From the NCBI RefSeq assembly GCF_949987535.1, contig NC_080070.1:15009770-15073769 (forward strand): DNA of 64,000 nt, given 5' to 3'. Positions within the stretch are counted from its first letter, which is position 1. Every line of letters starts with the position of its first letter. The notes beneath the pieces were generated by a model that did not search any database, was not told the DNA's origin, and was given only the letters and a program-made list of their open reading frames with translations. Source of the DNA: Balaenoptera acutorostrata (taxonomy: Eukaryota; Chordata; Mammalia; Artiodactyla; Balaenopteridae). Position numbers and translations under genes: made by a program. Below, piece by piece: positions 1 through 15,612 of the stretch.

Positions 1-4135
<4,135 letters not shown>

Positions 4136-4302
4136 TAAAAACCAAGCACAGCAAGACTTCTGCGAGAGCAATTAATATAAGATGGCGGGTAGAAATCCAC
4201 ATTACTCAACTGTGGTGGTTGACCTTGACCTTAAACAATGATATGCCAGCCTTAGGAAGAATACCATTGGGTTTGTGGAACATTTTTAAAACCTTACACC
4301 AG

Positions 4303-4659
4303 GACTTCCCTGGTGGCGCAGTGGTTGAGAATCTGCCTGCCAATGCAGGGGACATGGGTTCAAGCCCTGGCCCGGGAAGATCCCACATGGCACAGAGCAG
4401 CTAAGCCCATGCGCCACAACTACTGAGCCTGCGCTCTAGAGCTCGCGAGCCACAACTACTGAGCCCGTGTGCCACAACTACTGAAGCCCGTGTGCCTAGA
4501 ACCCGTGTGCCTAGAGCCCGTGCTCTGCAACAAGAGAAGCCACCACAATGAGAAGCATGAGAAGCCCGTGTACCGCAATGAAGAGTAGCCCCTGCTCACC
4601 GCAACTAGAGAAAGCCCATGTGCAGCAACGAAGACCCAATGCAGCCAAAGATAAAAAAA
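4303..4659 (+). mobile_element. CHR-type (tRNA-derived) SINE, full length
   Basis: Sense SINE with a tRNA-derived head ('cttccctggtggcgcagtgg', B-box-like 'ggttcaagccctgg'). It is followed by repeated 'cacaactactgag' units and an A/T tail. It is bounded by 20-bp target-site duplications at 4283-4302 and 4660-4679 that differ at one base. The structure is typical of cetacean CHR-2 elements. It is not a functional tRNA gene. Confidence 0.93.
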
Positions 4660-4796
4660 TTTTTAAAACCTTATACCAGCTCTTTAAAAATGGCTTCAGT
4701 TTATTGGTTCCCAATTGTAAAATAGTACTGGCCAATCTTACTGATGTCTTCATGAGAAGAATTCAAGCCCATTAGTACATTTGAGTTTAATGCCCA

Positions 4797-5240
4797 TGAT
4801 TAGTTCCCTAGGGCTACCTTAACAAGGGGCCATAAACTGGGTGACTTAAGACAACAACATTTATTCTCTCGCAGTTGTGGAGGCTGGAAGTTTGAAATCA
4901 CAGTACCAACAGCCCATGTTCCCTCTGCAGGCTCTAGGAAAAAACTGTCCATGCCTTTCTCCTAGCGTCTGGTGGCCCCTGGCAATCCTCGGTTTCCCTT
5001 GACTTGTATCTGCATCCCCCCAGTCTCTGCCTCCTTCTTCATCCCTTTGTTCCCTCTTGTCTCTGTGTCCAAATCTCCCCTCTTTCTCTTATAAAGACGG
5101 CAATCATTGGATTTATGGCCCACTCTACTCCAGTATGACTTTAACTTGGTTACATCTGCAGAGACCCTATTTCCACATAAGGTCACATTCACAGGTACCA
5201 GGGATTAGGAATTACATCTTCTGCTAGAACACAATTCAGC
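4797..5240 (+). repeat. Old interspersed repeat, copy A
   Basis: Contains 'gggctacc', 'aactgggtgacttaa', 'tttattctctcgcagttgtgg', 'tataaagac' and 'acacaattcagccca' in order. This is a pattern common to a dispersed mammalian repeat whose family name I cannot give with certainty. A second copy in the same orientation lies at 8490-8845, in the next intron. Confidence 0.7.
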
Positions 5241-5807
5241 CCACTGCACTCAGTCTCTCTCAGCTCACTGGAGGGACCACAGGCTCTCACCTTTGTGCCC
5301 AGAGAAAATTCTAGAACGTCAGCTATTTTTAGGGTAAAAACTAGTCTGAAATTAAAAAGTGAGTTTTTCTTCAAAGCAATGAAAAATAAAGCTACAGACC
5401 AATAAACACTTAGCACACCTCTTACGGAAGATAAGTGTAACCAAAAATCATCGATTCTGAGTAAAGTATACTTGTCAGTTGATTAGAAGCTTAGATTGTC
5501 TGAGAAAACCGAAATTGCTTTCCAGCGCATGTCTTGGAAAATATAGAAAGCACCACAAAACAAGGCTTTTAAAGGCCATCCTAGTATAGACTTGCTCTTG
5601 GAAGAAAAATCCTGTGTTCAGATGTCCTGCCTGCCTTGGCCAGAGGTGATCCCAGCGAACCCAGGGACTTGAATAATTCGGGCCCTAGTTCAGGACCTGC
5701 AAGAGGACTGACACACCGTAGGTGTGGGAAGAGGGTGTTGAGGCCCCAACATCTCCCTCAGAAGGTTAAATAAATAAACCTTTTTGCATCTTATTTTTTA
5801 CTGCTTG

Positions 5808-5950
5808 GTTGTAATTATTGTTTTTTTAACTGTGGGGAAATACACGTAGCATGAATTTTATCATTTAAACCCTTTGTAAGTGTACCATTCAGTAGTAGTC
5901 CGTGCATTCACATTGTCACGCACTCGGTCTCCAGAACTCTCTTCATCCTG
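5808..5950 (-). mobile_element. L1 3'UTR remnant, antisense
   Basis: Resembles the segment at 41350-41500 ('aagtgtac.attcagtag', 'cattcacattgt', 'ctccagaact'). That pattern is typical of old mammalian L1 3' ends read in antisense. It is diverged and the borders are approximate. Confidence 0.6.
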
Positions 5951-6264
5951 TGGTTCTTTTCAGTGAGGTGTGACGTGAGGTGCATTTCCGCCTAAGTGAT
6001 GAGCAGGAGCTTGGTACCCCCGGCACGTTTATACATTTGCAGGCGCCGGCAGTGGCCTCTCCCTTCCCCGCGTGCCCTCCCTCTGTCTCTCCTGCAGAGA
6101 GAACAGCCGCGTCCGGCGGGCAGTGATGACCCGCGGCAGCGCCTCCCACGGGGCAGACACAGCCTTCAGGGGGCTGGGAAGGGGTGACCGAGAGATTAGG
6201 ATGGAGCTGCAGGGCGCAAAATAAGAGGGGTCAGGGGGAGGGAGGCCGCGCGGGGTCTTGGTAA

Positions 6265-6471
<207 letters not shown>

Positions 6472-6889
6472 TAGGTGTCCCACGCGATGCTTTATTCCAG
6501 GGCTCGGCAGACTTTTTCCTGAAAGCCCCAGATAGGGAATTTTCGAGGCTTTGCATCCATACGGTCTCTGTCACAGCGGCTCAGCGCTGCCATTAGAGCT
6601 GAAAGCAGCTGTAGACAATACATAAAGCGATGAGGGAGGCTGTGTTCCAGTAAAACTATTTATCAAAACAGGTGGCGGCCGCATTGGGACCCTGGGCCGA
6701 AGTTTTCTTGACACCAAAGAGAGGGAACAGTGGAGCGTGAGAGGGCACGAGGCCGGGTGGGCCGGACCCTGGGGGTCTGTGCACGAAGCGAGGTGCTCAG
6801 AATGGCAGCGTCTGTGACGCAAAGCCACGTGCGGGGGCAGAGGTCACGAGTGGACTCGGTCCAGTGTGGATCTGGGTGTGTTCTTTCGT

Positions 6890-7000
6890 TCGTTCATTCA
6901 TTCATTCGCCGTGCGGTGTGCTGTGCAAGGGGCTGGAGTATGTGGGGAGTGAAGCAGATGGGAACCCTGCCCACTGGAGCTTACAATCTATAGGAGAGAG
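6890..7000 (+). repeat. L2-like 3' end remnant with TTCR-rich start
   Basis: 'ttcgttcattcattcattc' followed by 'ggctggagtatgtggggagtgaagcag' and 'cccactggagcttacaatct' resembles the L2 3' end. Diverged, assigned by eye. Confidence 0.5.
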
Positions 7001-8489
7001 GAAGGTACTAAACCAGCGGTCCCCACACATCCAGGATGCTATCAGGGGACACATAGGACAGGGAGAGCATGTAACAAGGGGGCCTTGCTTGGGGCATGGC
7101 GGGGAAGACCCGAGGACAGGACCGCCAAAGGAGAGGGAGGTGCCTGGTGGAAGGCCGGCGAGAGCGGAAGGGATGTTGCCATATGGAGACTCCGACACGG
7201 GCAGGACCAGCACAGGAGCTGGAGGACAGGGGGAGAGATGAGGCCCCAGGATAAGCCAGGGGCGGGCCTTCCGTGTTATGGATTTCAGCCTTTCTTCTAA
7301 GAGCAACGGGAAGTTATTAAAGGATTGATGGCAGGGGAATGGCTGGTGAGAGTTGTGTTTAACAGAGATCTGTCTGCTGTCGCTTGATCAAGTCAAATAA
7401 GCTTGGAAAAAAAATGCCCATCAGATTTGGCAACTTGGAAGTTGTTGGTAACTTAGTGAGAGCTGTTTCAGTGGATGGCAGAAGCAGAAACCAGTTTAGC
7501 AGGTTGAAAGATTGAGAGGTGAAGAAATAGTACCCTTTCAAGAAGGAAGGCTGGGAAAGGGGAGGGAAAAAATAGAGGGGTGACTAGGGAAGGCCCAAGG
7601 CGGGGTGGGGGGTGGTTTCTTTTCATATGGAAGAGACTTGAGCAATTTAAGATGCTGATGGGAAGTGTCTGGTAGTAAGAGCTTAGAGATAAAGGAGGCT
7701 CAGAAGATGTTTCCCGAGCTGGTGGGATGACCAGGATTCAGAGAGCAGGTGGAGGAGGGGCGTGTGGCTGGTGCAGGGGAGGAGAGGTGAGGGGCTTCTT
7801 CAGCCGGCTTCTGTCTCCTCCTGTTGAGAGCAAGGTGGTGGTGGTTTAAGGAGGGTAGAAAAGTTTAGGTAGTGGGAGGTGGCAGAGTAAATGGAACAGA
7901 GAAATAGAGCAGAACTGTTGAGCGTGGAGGTTGGACATGAATAACGCGGCTGTAACTGAGCTCCCCAGGTGAAGGCATGGAGAGACATGGAGGGATGGAG
8001 GTAGCTGGGTCCGTCAGGTGGAGTGTTGCCGGGCTGCTAAGAGAAAAAGTTGACACGGAGTTAGGTGTTGGCAATGGAGCAACTGAAATCCAAAGTGATG
8101 GCTATGGGAGGCTTAGCCAGAAAAGAAAGGAAGTGAAGATGGGAGGGGTCCAAAGAGACTGAGTGGTCAGCTCAAAGATCGGTTAGTATAGGAACAGTCA
8201 AATAAGCCAGAGGGGTAGAAAGTGTGACCAGATGGGAGGCTTGAATTTCTAGTTGGGGGAAGCGAAGCAGTTTCCGGTTGGACAGTCTAAGGAATGGGTG
8301 GCTGGAATTGACAGCAGGTCACTGGAGGTGAGAAGGAACTAAGAAGCCAGGATGTCTGACGAGGAGTCAGGGTGACCTCTGAAGTCTCCCAGGTGGGCGG
8401 GACCGAGCTAGTGGCCCAGGCCTCGGTGAAATGAGGAGGAAAGAAAAGACGTGAGGCTGTGCGGCCTGAGAATGGGAGGGGGTAGTAGG

Positions 8490-8845
8490 AGGCACCATAA
8501 CAAAGTACCACCGAGTGGCTGAGTGTCTTAAACAGCAGACATTTATTTTCTCATCATTCTAGAAGCCCAAGATCTAGGTGTTTGGCAGAGTTGGCTTTTT
8601 CTGTGGCCTCTCTCCTTGGCTTACACATGGCTGTCTTCTGCCTGTGTCTTCACATGGCCTTCCTTTTATGCACGTCTGTGTCCTAATTTCCTCCTCCTTC
8701 TAAGGAATTGGATTAGGGCCCACCCTAATGACCTCGTTTTACCTCTTTAAAGATCCCATCTCCAAAGTCAGTCACATTCTTAAGTACGGGGGGATTAGAA
8801 CTTTAACTTAATGTGAATTTGGGGAGCACAGTTCAGCCTATAACA
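8490..8845 (+). repeat. Old interspersed repeat, copy B
   Basis: Same family and orientation as 4797-5240. Shared landmarks include 'cataacaaagtaccacc', 'catttattttctcatcatt', 'gggcccaccctaatgac' and 'agcacagttcagcctataac'. The two copies flank window exon 4. Confidence 0.75.
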
Positions 8846-10889
8846 GAGAGTAATGAGAGATGTCACTTCAGCCTCTCGACCCCGAGGCGCTTGGGATGTG
8901 AAAGAATAAACAGTCACCTCCCTGGGTGTCTGCTGGGAGAAGCAGGGTGCTCGAGAGAGCAGCAGATTTTAGATGGGGTCAGGAGGGAGAGGGAATACCC
9001 GGGAAGAGGCCGCGGATCAGAGACACCTGCAGGTCATCATGGGCCCTGCCATGGCCACAGTCAGATTGGGCTGATTAAGGCTGGATTTGACCTTAACCAG
9101 CCTATGAGAAAGGGGGGTGTGGCACCCACCGTGGACGGTGCTTCCTCAATATTAGGTCTGTTCCTTACTAGCTGTTGTTGAGCAAGTCAAATTGTATTGC
9201 AACGACCAGACATTGCCTCTAATTTAGAAGCACTTTTGAAACAACCAAACTCCTGTATAAAGAAGGAACTTGGACCCATCCCTTGCAAACTCTCATTACG
9301 GGATTTGTCCTTTTTCTGGGTGTGGTAGGGCTGAGTCAAGGGGTGTCAGTCTATACCACAGAAGAAAGGCAAACTTGGTGATTTACTGGATAGGGCCCCG
9401 TAAGATCAGTCTTTGCGTATTCGGGGTGAAGCGGGATGACTGAGAAACAGCTATAGATAGGAGATGGAGGGGTGCTGGCTAGAGGGCTCCCGTTACCATC
9501 TGCACCAAGTCAGAGAGACAGTCCCCTGCATAAAGTTGGGGGCTTGGTTGAATGACCTCAGGGTGCTTGTCTGTCTCTGGGTTCTGTAAGGAAACAGATA
9601 TAGGGTGCTTCACTGTGTGGGATGAAGACCAAGCGTGGAATCCATGGGCATCAGCTTCCAATTCAGAACTTGGTGTGAGACCAAGAGAAGCACCGACAGC
9701 TTAGATTTCAGAAAATAAGCCTCAGAAGGAAAGAAGGGTCTTTGCGCATACCCAGGCTTACCCGAGAGTAGGCCTGATCCCCAGGTAACCCTAGAACTTG
9801 TTGGGCAGACCATGGAGAACTCTGGGGCTAGAAGAAACCTCCAGGCCACCCCACCCCCCTGCTAGAGACCCCACCTCTGGGGCTCGACCAGGGTTACCCC
9901 AATATCCAGATTAACAGGTGAAAGAGACTCCACTCATTTCTCCATGCCAGGATTCTAGTGCACAAATTCCTTAAAAACCATTCTCAGAATTAACCCAACG
10001 TGAAAGTGCTTTCCTCTAACTGAAACTAAAAGCTCAGACCATTTCAGTTAGACAATTCTGAGTCTAAAAGCTTTGTGTTGAATTGTCAGAAAACCGTTGA
10101 TGCATTAAATACAGTCCAAAAAGAACACAAAATCTATTGTTTTGTTCCTTCAGCCTCCATGTGAAAGCACTTAGCAGTGGGCTTGGTACTTAGTAGATGC
10201 TCAAAACATGTTGGCATTACCAGCATTAGTAATAGTGTTTTTAGCTCTTGATTACCGGAGAATACGTTTTCCTTCCTCTCCAGGGTTGTCAGTCAGTAAA
10301 TGTTTATTCAGTGTGCATTGTGTAGCCAGTGTAAGTAGTCATTAACTCAGAAAGAATGTGTAAGTCAGTTCAGAGCATCTTTCATGGAGAAGATGTTTTG
10401 GGACAGCCCACAAGCACCTGCTTGGCCCAGAATATAACTTACCTATAGCATGTGGAAACAGTATGCATTTGTAATCTTAAAATAGTAGAATTTTATATTG
10501 TTATTAAACTATCTATAACTAAAATAAGTATTTTAAATTGAAATTTAATTGGGGTCTTATTATCTTGAATATTACCATTTGAGGAAAATTAAGTTGAATT
10601 AGAAGAAGATACAAGTGAATGAAAAACAATGTATAAATTCTAAAGGACACTATATGGTGGATTTTCAAAAACTTGGTCAAGGCCGCTCGTGGCTTTCCTT
10701 GTCCTTGATGCTGGTGTTGGCAACACTTTTATACTTGACTTTCATAATTAGAGTTTTGTTTTGATTCACAAATGCAATGGAGGAAGAAAAAGAGGAAGAG
10801 AAATTTTACTTCATGTAACTGGGCAAGAATTAGGAAACCGAAAGGCAGAATGGAGGAAGGTAAAGAGAATGTACCTGCGTATGTGAAGA

Positions 10890-11060
10890 CTGCCAATAAT
10901 TAGCTCTTGATCTTGGCAAATTACCCATCCTCTGTCTGCTTCAGCCTTACTCATAAAATAGGGCCAACAGTCGTATCTCTTCCCCTTGTGGTTGCTGTAG
11001 GACTGAATGAGACAGTGCTTGCAAACAACTACCACACTGTCAGTAAAGTTAGCCACTAGC
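10890..11060 (+). repeat. MIR remnant
   Basis: 'cttggcaaattacccatcctctgtctgcttcagc' spread over positions 10912-10945, then 'ctcataaaatagggccaac' and 'gactgaatgagacagtgcttgc', follow the MIR core order in sense orientation. Diverged. Confidence 0.6.
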
Positions 11061-11632
11061 AGTAATCATTAAAATCATTGTTCTCATTCCATACACAATC
11101 CAGAGAGGAACGAGAGTGGCAAGAGGTCCTGATACTGGGTTGGCTAGTTCCTTGGCTGACCCCTAGAGGGCGCTGGTGCCCTAGACTAGCTGGAAAGGGT
11201 GAGCGCAAGGAAGGTGGAGGCAGGTCATCAACTGCTGTTCAGCGCTCCCAATGAGAGAACTTATACGTTTGTTTATGGGCCAGAAACCGCCTTGAAAGCT
11301 GAGAATGAGCAGTGAAGGTGGAGCCAGATCAGCAGCATGAGGAAATGCAGTGAGAGCCAAGAGGTCTGTTGTGCTGATGGAGAAACTTTACCCACCAGGA
11401 TGGGGAGAAGAGGTAGTGAGACAATGGGGGGATTCATCTAAATACCGCCAACTCTTGCAAATGCAGACGCTGCATGAGAAATCCAGGAAATTGAGACCTA
11501 ACGTGAAGTGTCCCGGTTGTTTTGTTTATTAGATTAACTGTTCTCTCTTTTTCTCTCTATTTTCTCCCCTGTATTCCACCTTACCCTCTTGTCTTTCCCT
11601 AATGCCTCTGTCTCTGCCTTTTGCATGAACAG

Positions 11633-11795
11633 CGTCAAATCATGTTTCCAGAACATGGAGATTTGCAAGCGTCGGGTGAACATGTATGACACGGTCAACC
11701 AGAGCAAAACCCCTTTCATCACACACGTGGCCCCCAGCACATCCACCAACCTGACCATGACCTTCAACAACCAGCTGAACACCGTCCACAACCAA
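11633..11795 (+). CDS. HIPK2: HIPK2 window exon 5: post-kinase linker
   Basis: The first base completes the split His; 54 codons follow ([19 protein letters not shown], ending [10 protein letters not shown]). This is the segment directly after the kinase domain, conserved across HIPK1-3. It starts the long interaction region of the protein. The acceptor is 'atgaacag|cgt' and the donor 'caa|gtgagt'. The reading frame is intact. The sequence contains [17 protein letters not shown], a Ser/Thr-rich linker. No catalytic role is known for it. Confidence 0.96.
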
Positions 11796-12590
11796 GTGAG
11801 TGGGGAGCGGAGGGGAAGGCAGGCGGGGCTGATAGTGTGGGCGTCAGGAATTATACTTTTCCACCAAACCGAGTCAGGAGACAAAACTCCAATATCACGT
11901 ACAACAGACAAAATCCCTCCGCTGTCACATTCAACTCTGTAAGAAAGTGTTTGTTCCCAACGTTGTTTCCTTTGAGAATCCCAGGCACTCTTTGTATTGA
12001 CTACTGGCTCATCGAAAGGTCCCAGAAATGACTCACTAAGGGAGTTACTTCTGAGATGGTACCTCTTACTGCTCTCCTGTCTTGACGTGGGAATAAGGTA
12101 AAGGAGATGCTGTGATCCTTTTATGACTGACATCTGCCTGATAAAGAATTCTAGAACTGGAAGGGATGCTGGCGGTCATCCAGCTCAGGCCCTGCTCCTG
12201 GTGTCCACACTGCTGGGTCCACATGAGCTCCTTTCAAGACAGATAAAACCTGTCCTTTTCCAGTTCTTGGGGAAAATCAGTTCATCCGTCTTGTCACCAG
12301 AATTCCAGCAGTTAGAACTAAAAAGGGACCGGGAAACTGAGGTTTTCTTCCCACAGCTTTCCAACCTTTTGCAGAAAATTAGCAGAATCCAGCACCTAAT
12401 ACACTGCTCGAAATATGGATGACACCCAGGAAATATTTACTGAATGAATAATCCCCAAGTCCTCACTCAGGCTGCCTCTGGTATCTAAGAGACTTTTACT
12501 TTTATTCCCACCAACCAGCCTTACCAGTTCCACCAAATAAATGTCCCTAGATTTTTTTTCAGTCTTAATATCAATCTTTAATGACAACAG

Positions 12591-12642
12591 CACACGTGTG
12601 TGTGTGTGTGTGTGTGTGTGTACACACACACACACACACGCA

Positions 12643-12673
<31 letters not shown>

Positions 12674-12690
12674 ACACACACACACACACA
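12591..12690. repeat. Compound (TG)n/(AC)n microsatellite
   Basis: Alternating blocks in the order TG, AC, TG, AC. Each TG block joins the next AC block at a 'gtac' centre, giving two adjacent self-complementary palindromes. Confidence 0.97.
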
Positions 12691-13696
12691 CCCCACCCCA
12701 TAGGAAAGGAGTGTATATGTTCTAATCCTGAAGTGTGAATACTCTGCCTGGCCATCTACTCTTTTCCGACAGGTCCCCTACTCCCACGGAAGCGTCACTG
12801 ACCCTGTTTTCCAGGCCATTCCTGGCAGAGTGTGTTGCTAAGGCCCAGCTTTACTTCCCAGCCTGTCCTCTCCTTCTGCCTAAACTCTAGGAGAGGCTGC
12901 CTGGAATCTGCTGCCCCCTGGGGGCCCTTGGTGTTCTTACAATTCTCCGTAGTGGAAAGAGCTAATGTTCTCTACAGCCTGGAGTCCAAAATAATAAACA
13001 CTCCCACCCAGCGTCTAGCTCAGTCCTCAGGCTAAGGCAGCCACGGCCAGTCAGGTGAACTCCTTGGCAAAATATCACCGTGGTTTTGTTCTTCATCACC
13101 AGAGCCCCATCGCAGTGAGTGGACCATCTCGCTGGTGCTGTAAGCAGGGAGAGTGGAACATAACGTTGAAATGGGAAGGTTGGCCTTACTGTGAGGAAGG
13201 AGGGCCAGACTAAGATGCATATACCGTATTCATTAGGCAGCAAGTGGAGATTTTTGAGCAGGGTGGTGACATGCACAAAATAGTCTTCTGGAAAGAATGT
13301 TCTAGCCTCTGTGTCCAAGAAGAATTGGAAGAGAAGAAGTGGAGGCCAGAACATCACTAGTCAGGGCCTTACAGGTCCCAGGCACCAGGACAGGCCTCAG
13401 CTAAGGAAGTAGTGATTAAAAAGAGGGTTCTGGGGACATTTCGAAGGAAGGAGCAGCAGGACCAGCGACTGGCCAGAAGGGGGAGTAGTTGGGAACCTGG
13501 AGCGTGATTGGTGCTAGCGCCCTGAAGAGGGAAGCCCAGAGGCAGGAAGATGTGAGGAGGGTCTGGTCTCTGGTGTGTAGAGTGCAAGCAGGCGGTGGGA
13601 AGTGTGTATGTGGGGAAGCCTCCTGGAGAGGTGAAGCCATGGAGAGAAAGAGGAAACACAAGTCGTGCCGTCAGTAGCAACACAGATGCTGGCCCA

Positions 13697-14003
13697 ATAC
13701 AGATGACTGTATAGAAAACAGATAAACAACAAGGACCTACTGTATAGCACAGGGAACTATATTCAATACCTTTTAGTAACCTATAATGGAAAAGAATATA
13801 CACACACACACACATATATATAACTGAATCACTTTGCTGTACACCAGAAACTAACACAGCATTGTAAATGAACTATACTTCAATAAAAATTAAACAAAAA
13901 ATTAGATTGGCCAAAAAGTTCGTTCAGGTTCATAAGATCTTATGGAAAAAGTTCATAAGATCTTACGGAAAAGCCAAACGAACTTTTTGGCCAACCCAAT
14001 AAA
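13697..14003 (+). mobile_element. Short L1 3' end insertion
   Basis: 5'-truncated L1 3' end in sense orientation. Landmarks are 'aaggacctactgtatagcac', 'ctgaatcactttgctgtac', 'cagaaactaacacagcattg', 'tatacttcaataaaaat' and an A-rich tail. A 13-bp target-site duplication 'agatgctggccca' flanks it at 13684-13696 and 14004-14016. The tail is interrupted by a MITE (13905-13999). This is typical of cetartiodactyl L1 copies. Confidence 0.9.
13905..13999. mobile_element. Mariner-type MITE
   Basis: Terminal inverted repeats ('ttggccaaaaagttcgtt' and 'aacgaactttttggccaa') and a TA duplication at each side (13903-13904 and 14000-14001) define a non-coding mariner derivative. Internally a 23-bp unit is repeated in tandem (13928-13950 and 13951-13973), with few mismatches. 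No transposase is encoded. Confidence 0.9.
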
Positions 14004-15404
14004 AGATGCTGGCCCACACGTGTCACACGTGCATTCCCAGTCACACTACCTGGAAGCCGATTGTGTGGTGCTGCAAAAACAGACACTTATTGTTACAATA
14101 ATATCTTAAAATCTGAACATGGGCGCCAAATAATGTAGTGATTACTTTCAAATTCTTTTACTTTGCACTGAAATTCAGCATCAAATATAAGTATAAAAAT
14201 CATGTAAAATGAGACTTTATCCTTTTTTATCAAATTTGACACACATGCATATCCTTCTTGAAATCCTAATTTTGTATGTGTCCACGATATCCTTGTGGCT
14301 CTTTCCCTCCTTACTTTTTTAGTCCTTGTAACCTCTAGTGGCAAAACCTCTTATAAACAAGGTTGAATTTGAAGCCATAGGTAACTCCACCTATCTTGCT
14401 AAAGGATCAGCATGAAGAAGACTAAGATGGGGTGAAACTGGAGAATTCCCAATTTAGAATTTCTTTTCCTTCCGTGCGTGGCTTTGCTTCACATGGAATT
14501 TCAATCTCAAATGCTGTCTCTTTCTGGAAGAGAAAGGAAAGAGGACATAACTTCAGTATCTGTCTAACCCATCTCCCTTTAAGTTCTCTTGACCCACTGG
14601 CATCTTTTCTCCCTGCCTTCCAGCTTTAGTAGCTGAACGCCAGCATGAGAATGCACCGAATTCCAACAAGTAACCCCAGTCTCAGCATGTCCCTCTCCGT
14701 CTCTGTTTCTGCAGCGTATTTCTTTACAGTAACGGTGCTCTGCAAACATCTCAGGGCATCTGTAAACAGTGCTGCCCTTAGACCTGAGAAAAAGGGCCCC
14801 CTGCCTGGGCCCTCTCCAGCTATGTGTGCTTCCATGCCAAGCTCTGGGTACCTGGCACCCCAGGCCTGGTTTCATCCTCCCCAGTATGGACTGTACCACC
14901 AAGTCCAAATACGTGGGCCCAAAGGCCCTCAAGTTGTGGGACAGAGCTGGGACAGGGAGAGAAGGAAGGCAGGCATTCAGCTGCACATTCCAGTGGCCAA
15001 GCCAAAGAATCCAAGAGGGATTCAAACTCAGGTGGTTATGAAAGTGTATGTGTCCAAGTGGAAGGGCAGAACATAAGTCATTTAGCTGATTTTTAACTTT
15101 GCAGTATTTAGACATGATATGCAGGCATCCATTTGCATTTGCATCCCCATAAATGTTAGGAAGAGGCCTGAATGTAAGCACCGAAGGTGGTTCTGTGTCT
15201 CATGGGGCTGCAGGTGCCTGCTTTTCCCTGAGACTTTCCAACTGTATTTCCACTCCCCTCTGTTTTTGCTTTTTCGCTCTTGGTTTTCGTTTGTTTGCTC
15301 TTCTTTGAGTTCATTTATTTGATTTAGATTCGTGTCTCCCAACATGCCACCTCCCTCATTTTTTATTTGTGTTTATTTTTGTTTAATCCCCACCATTCCT
15401 TTAG

Positions 15405-15612
15405 GCTCCCACCTCCACCAGTGCCACTATATCCTTAGCCAATCCTGAAGTCTCCATACTAAACTACCAATCTGCACTCTACCAGCCCTCAGCGGCATCC
15501 ATGGCTGCGGTGGCCCAGCGGAGCATGCCCCTCCAGACGGGAGCGGCCCAGATCTGCGCCCGGCCCGACCCCTTCCAGCAAGCGCTCATCGTGTGTCCAC
15601 CCGGCTTCCAAG
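15405..15612 (+). CDS. HIPK2: HIPK2 window exon 6: interaction region
   Basis: 69 codons plus one base of a split Gly codon. It begins [20 protein letters not shown] and includes [20 protein letters not shown] and [15 protein letters not shown]. This Ala/Ser/Gln-rich segment is part of the region known to bind homeodomain proteins and other nuclear partners in HIPK2. Differences from HIPK1 and HIPK3 in this area support the HIPK2 assignment. The acceptor is 'tcctttag|gct' and the donor 'aag|gtaagg'. The frame is intact. No domain fold is predicted from the composition. Confidence 0.96.

Larger units (their letters stand above)
11796..15404 (+). other. HIPK2: HIPK2 window intron 5
   Basis: Intron of 3.6 kb. 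It contains a compound TG/CA microsatellite (12591-12690) and a short L1 3' insertion with a MITE nested in its tail (13697-14003). The pieces at 12130-12470 look like diverged old SINE or L2 material. Long open frames on the minus strand around 14580-15180 have no recognisable protein content. Confidence 0.8.

Noticed and set aside
4303..4380. tRNA gene-like A and B boxes
   Set aside because: They belong to the tRNA-derived SINE head. There is no cloverleaf with an intact anticodon stem, and the element has an A-rich tail and target-site duplications.
4390..4530. Regular short repeats with spacers resembling a CRISPR array
   Set aside because: The 'cacaactactgag' units are the internal tandem structure of CHR SINEs. 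The same pattern occurs in every long SINE copy here and the genome is mammalian.
11534..12133. 199-codon minus-strand open frame
   Set aside because: It overlaps HIPK2 exon 5 in antisense and runs on into intron sequence; no recognisable protein.
14017..14031. Two CACGTG E-boxes nine bases apart
   Set aside because: They are intronic, next to an L1 target-site duplication, with no promoter context; common by chance.
14579..15181. 200-codon minus-strand open frame
   Set aside because: It lies within intron 5, with no domain, no splice context and no repeat-protein similarity; chance at this length in 64 kb is plausible.
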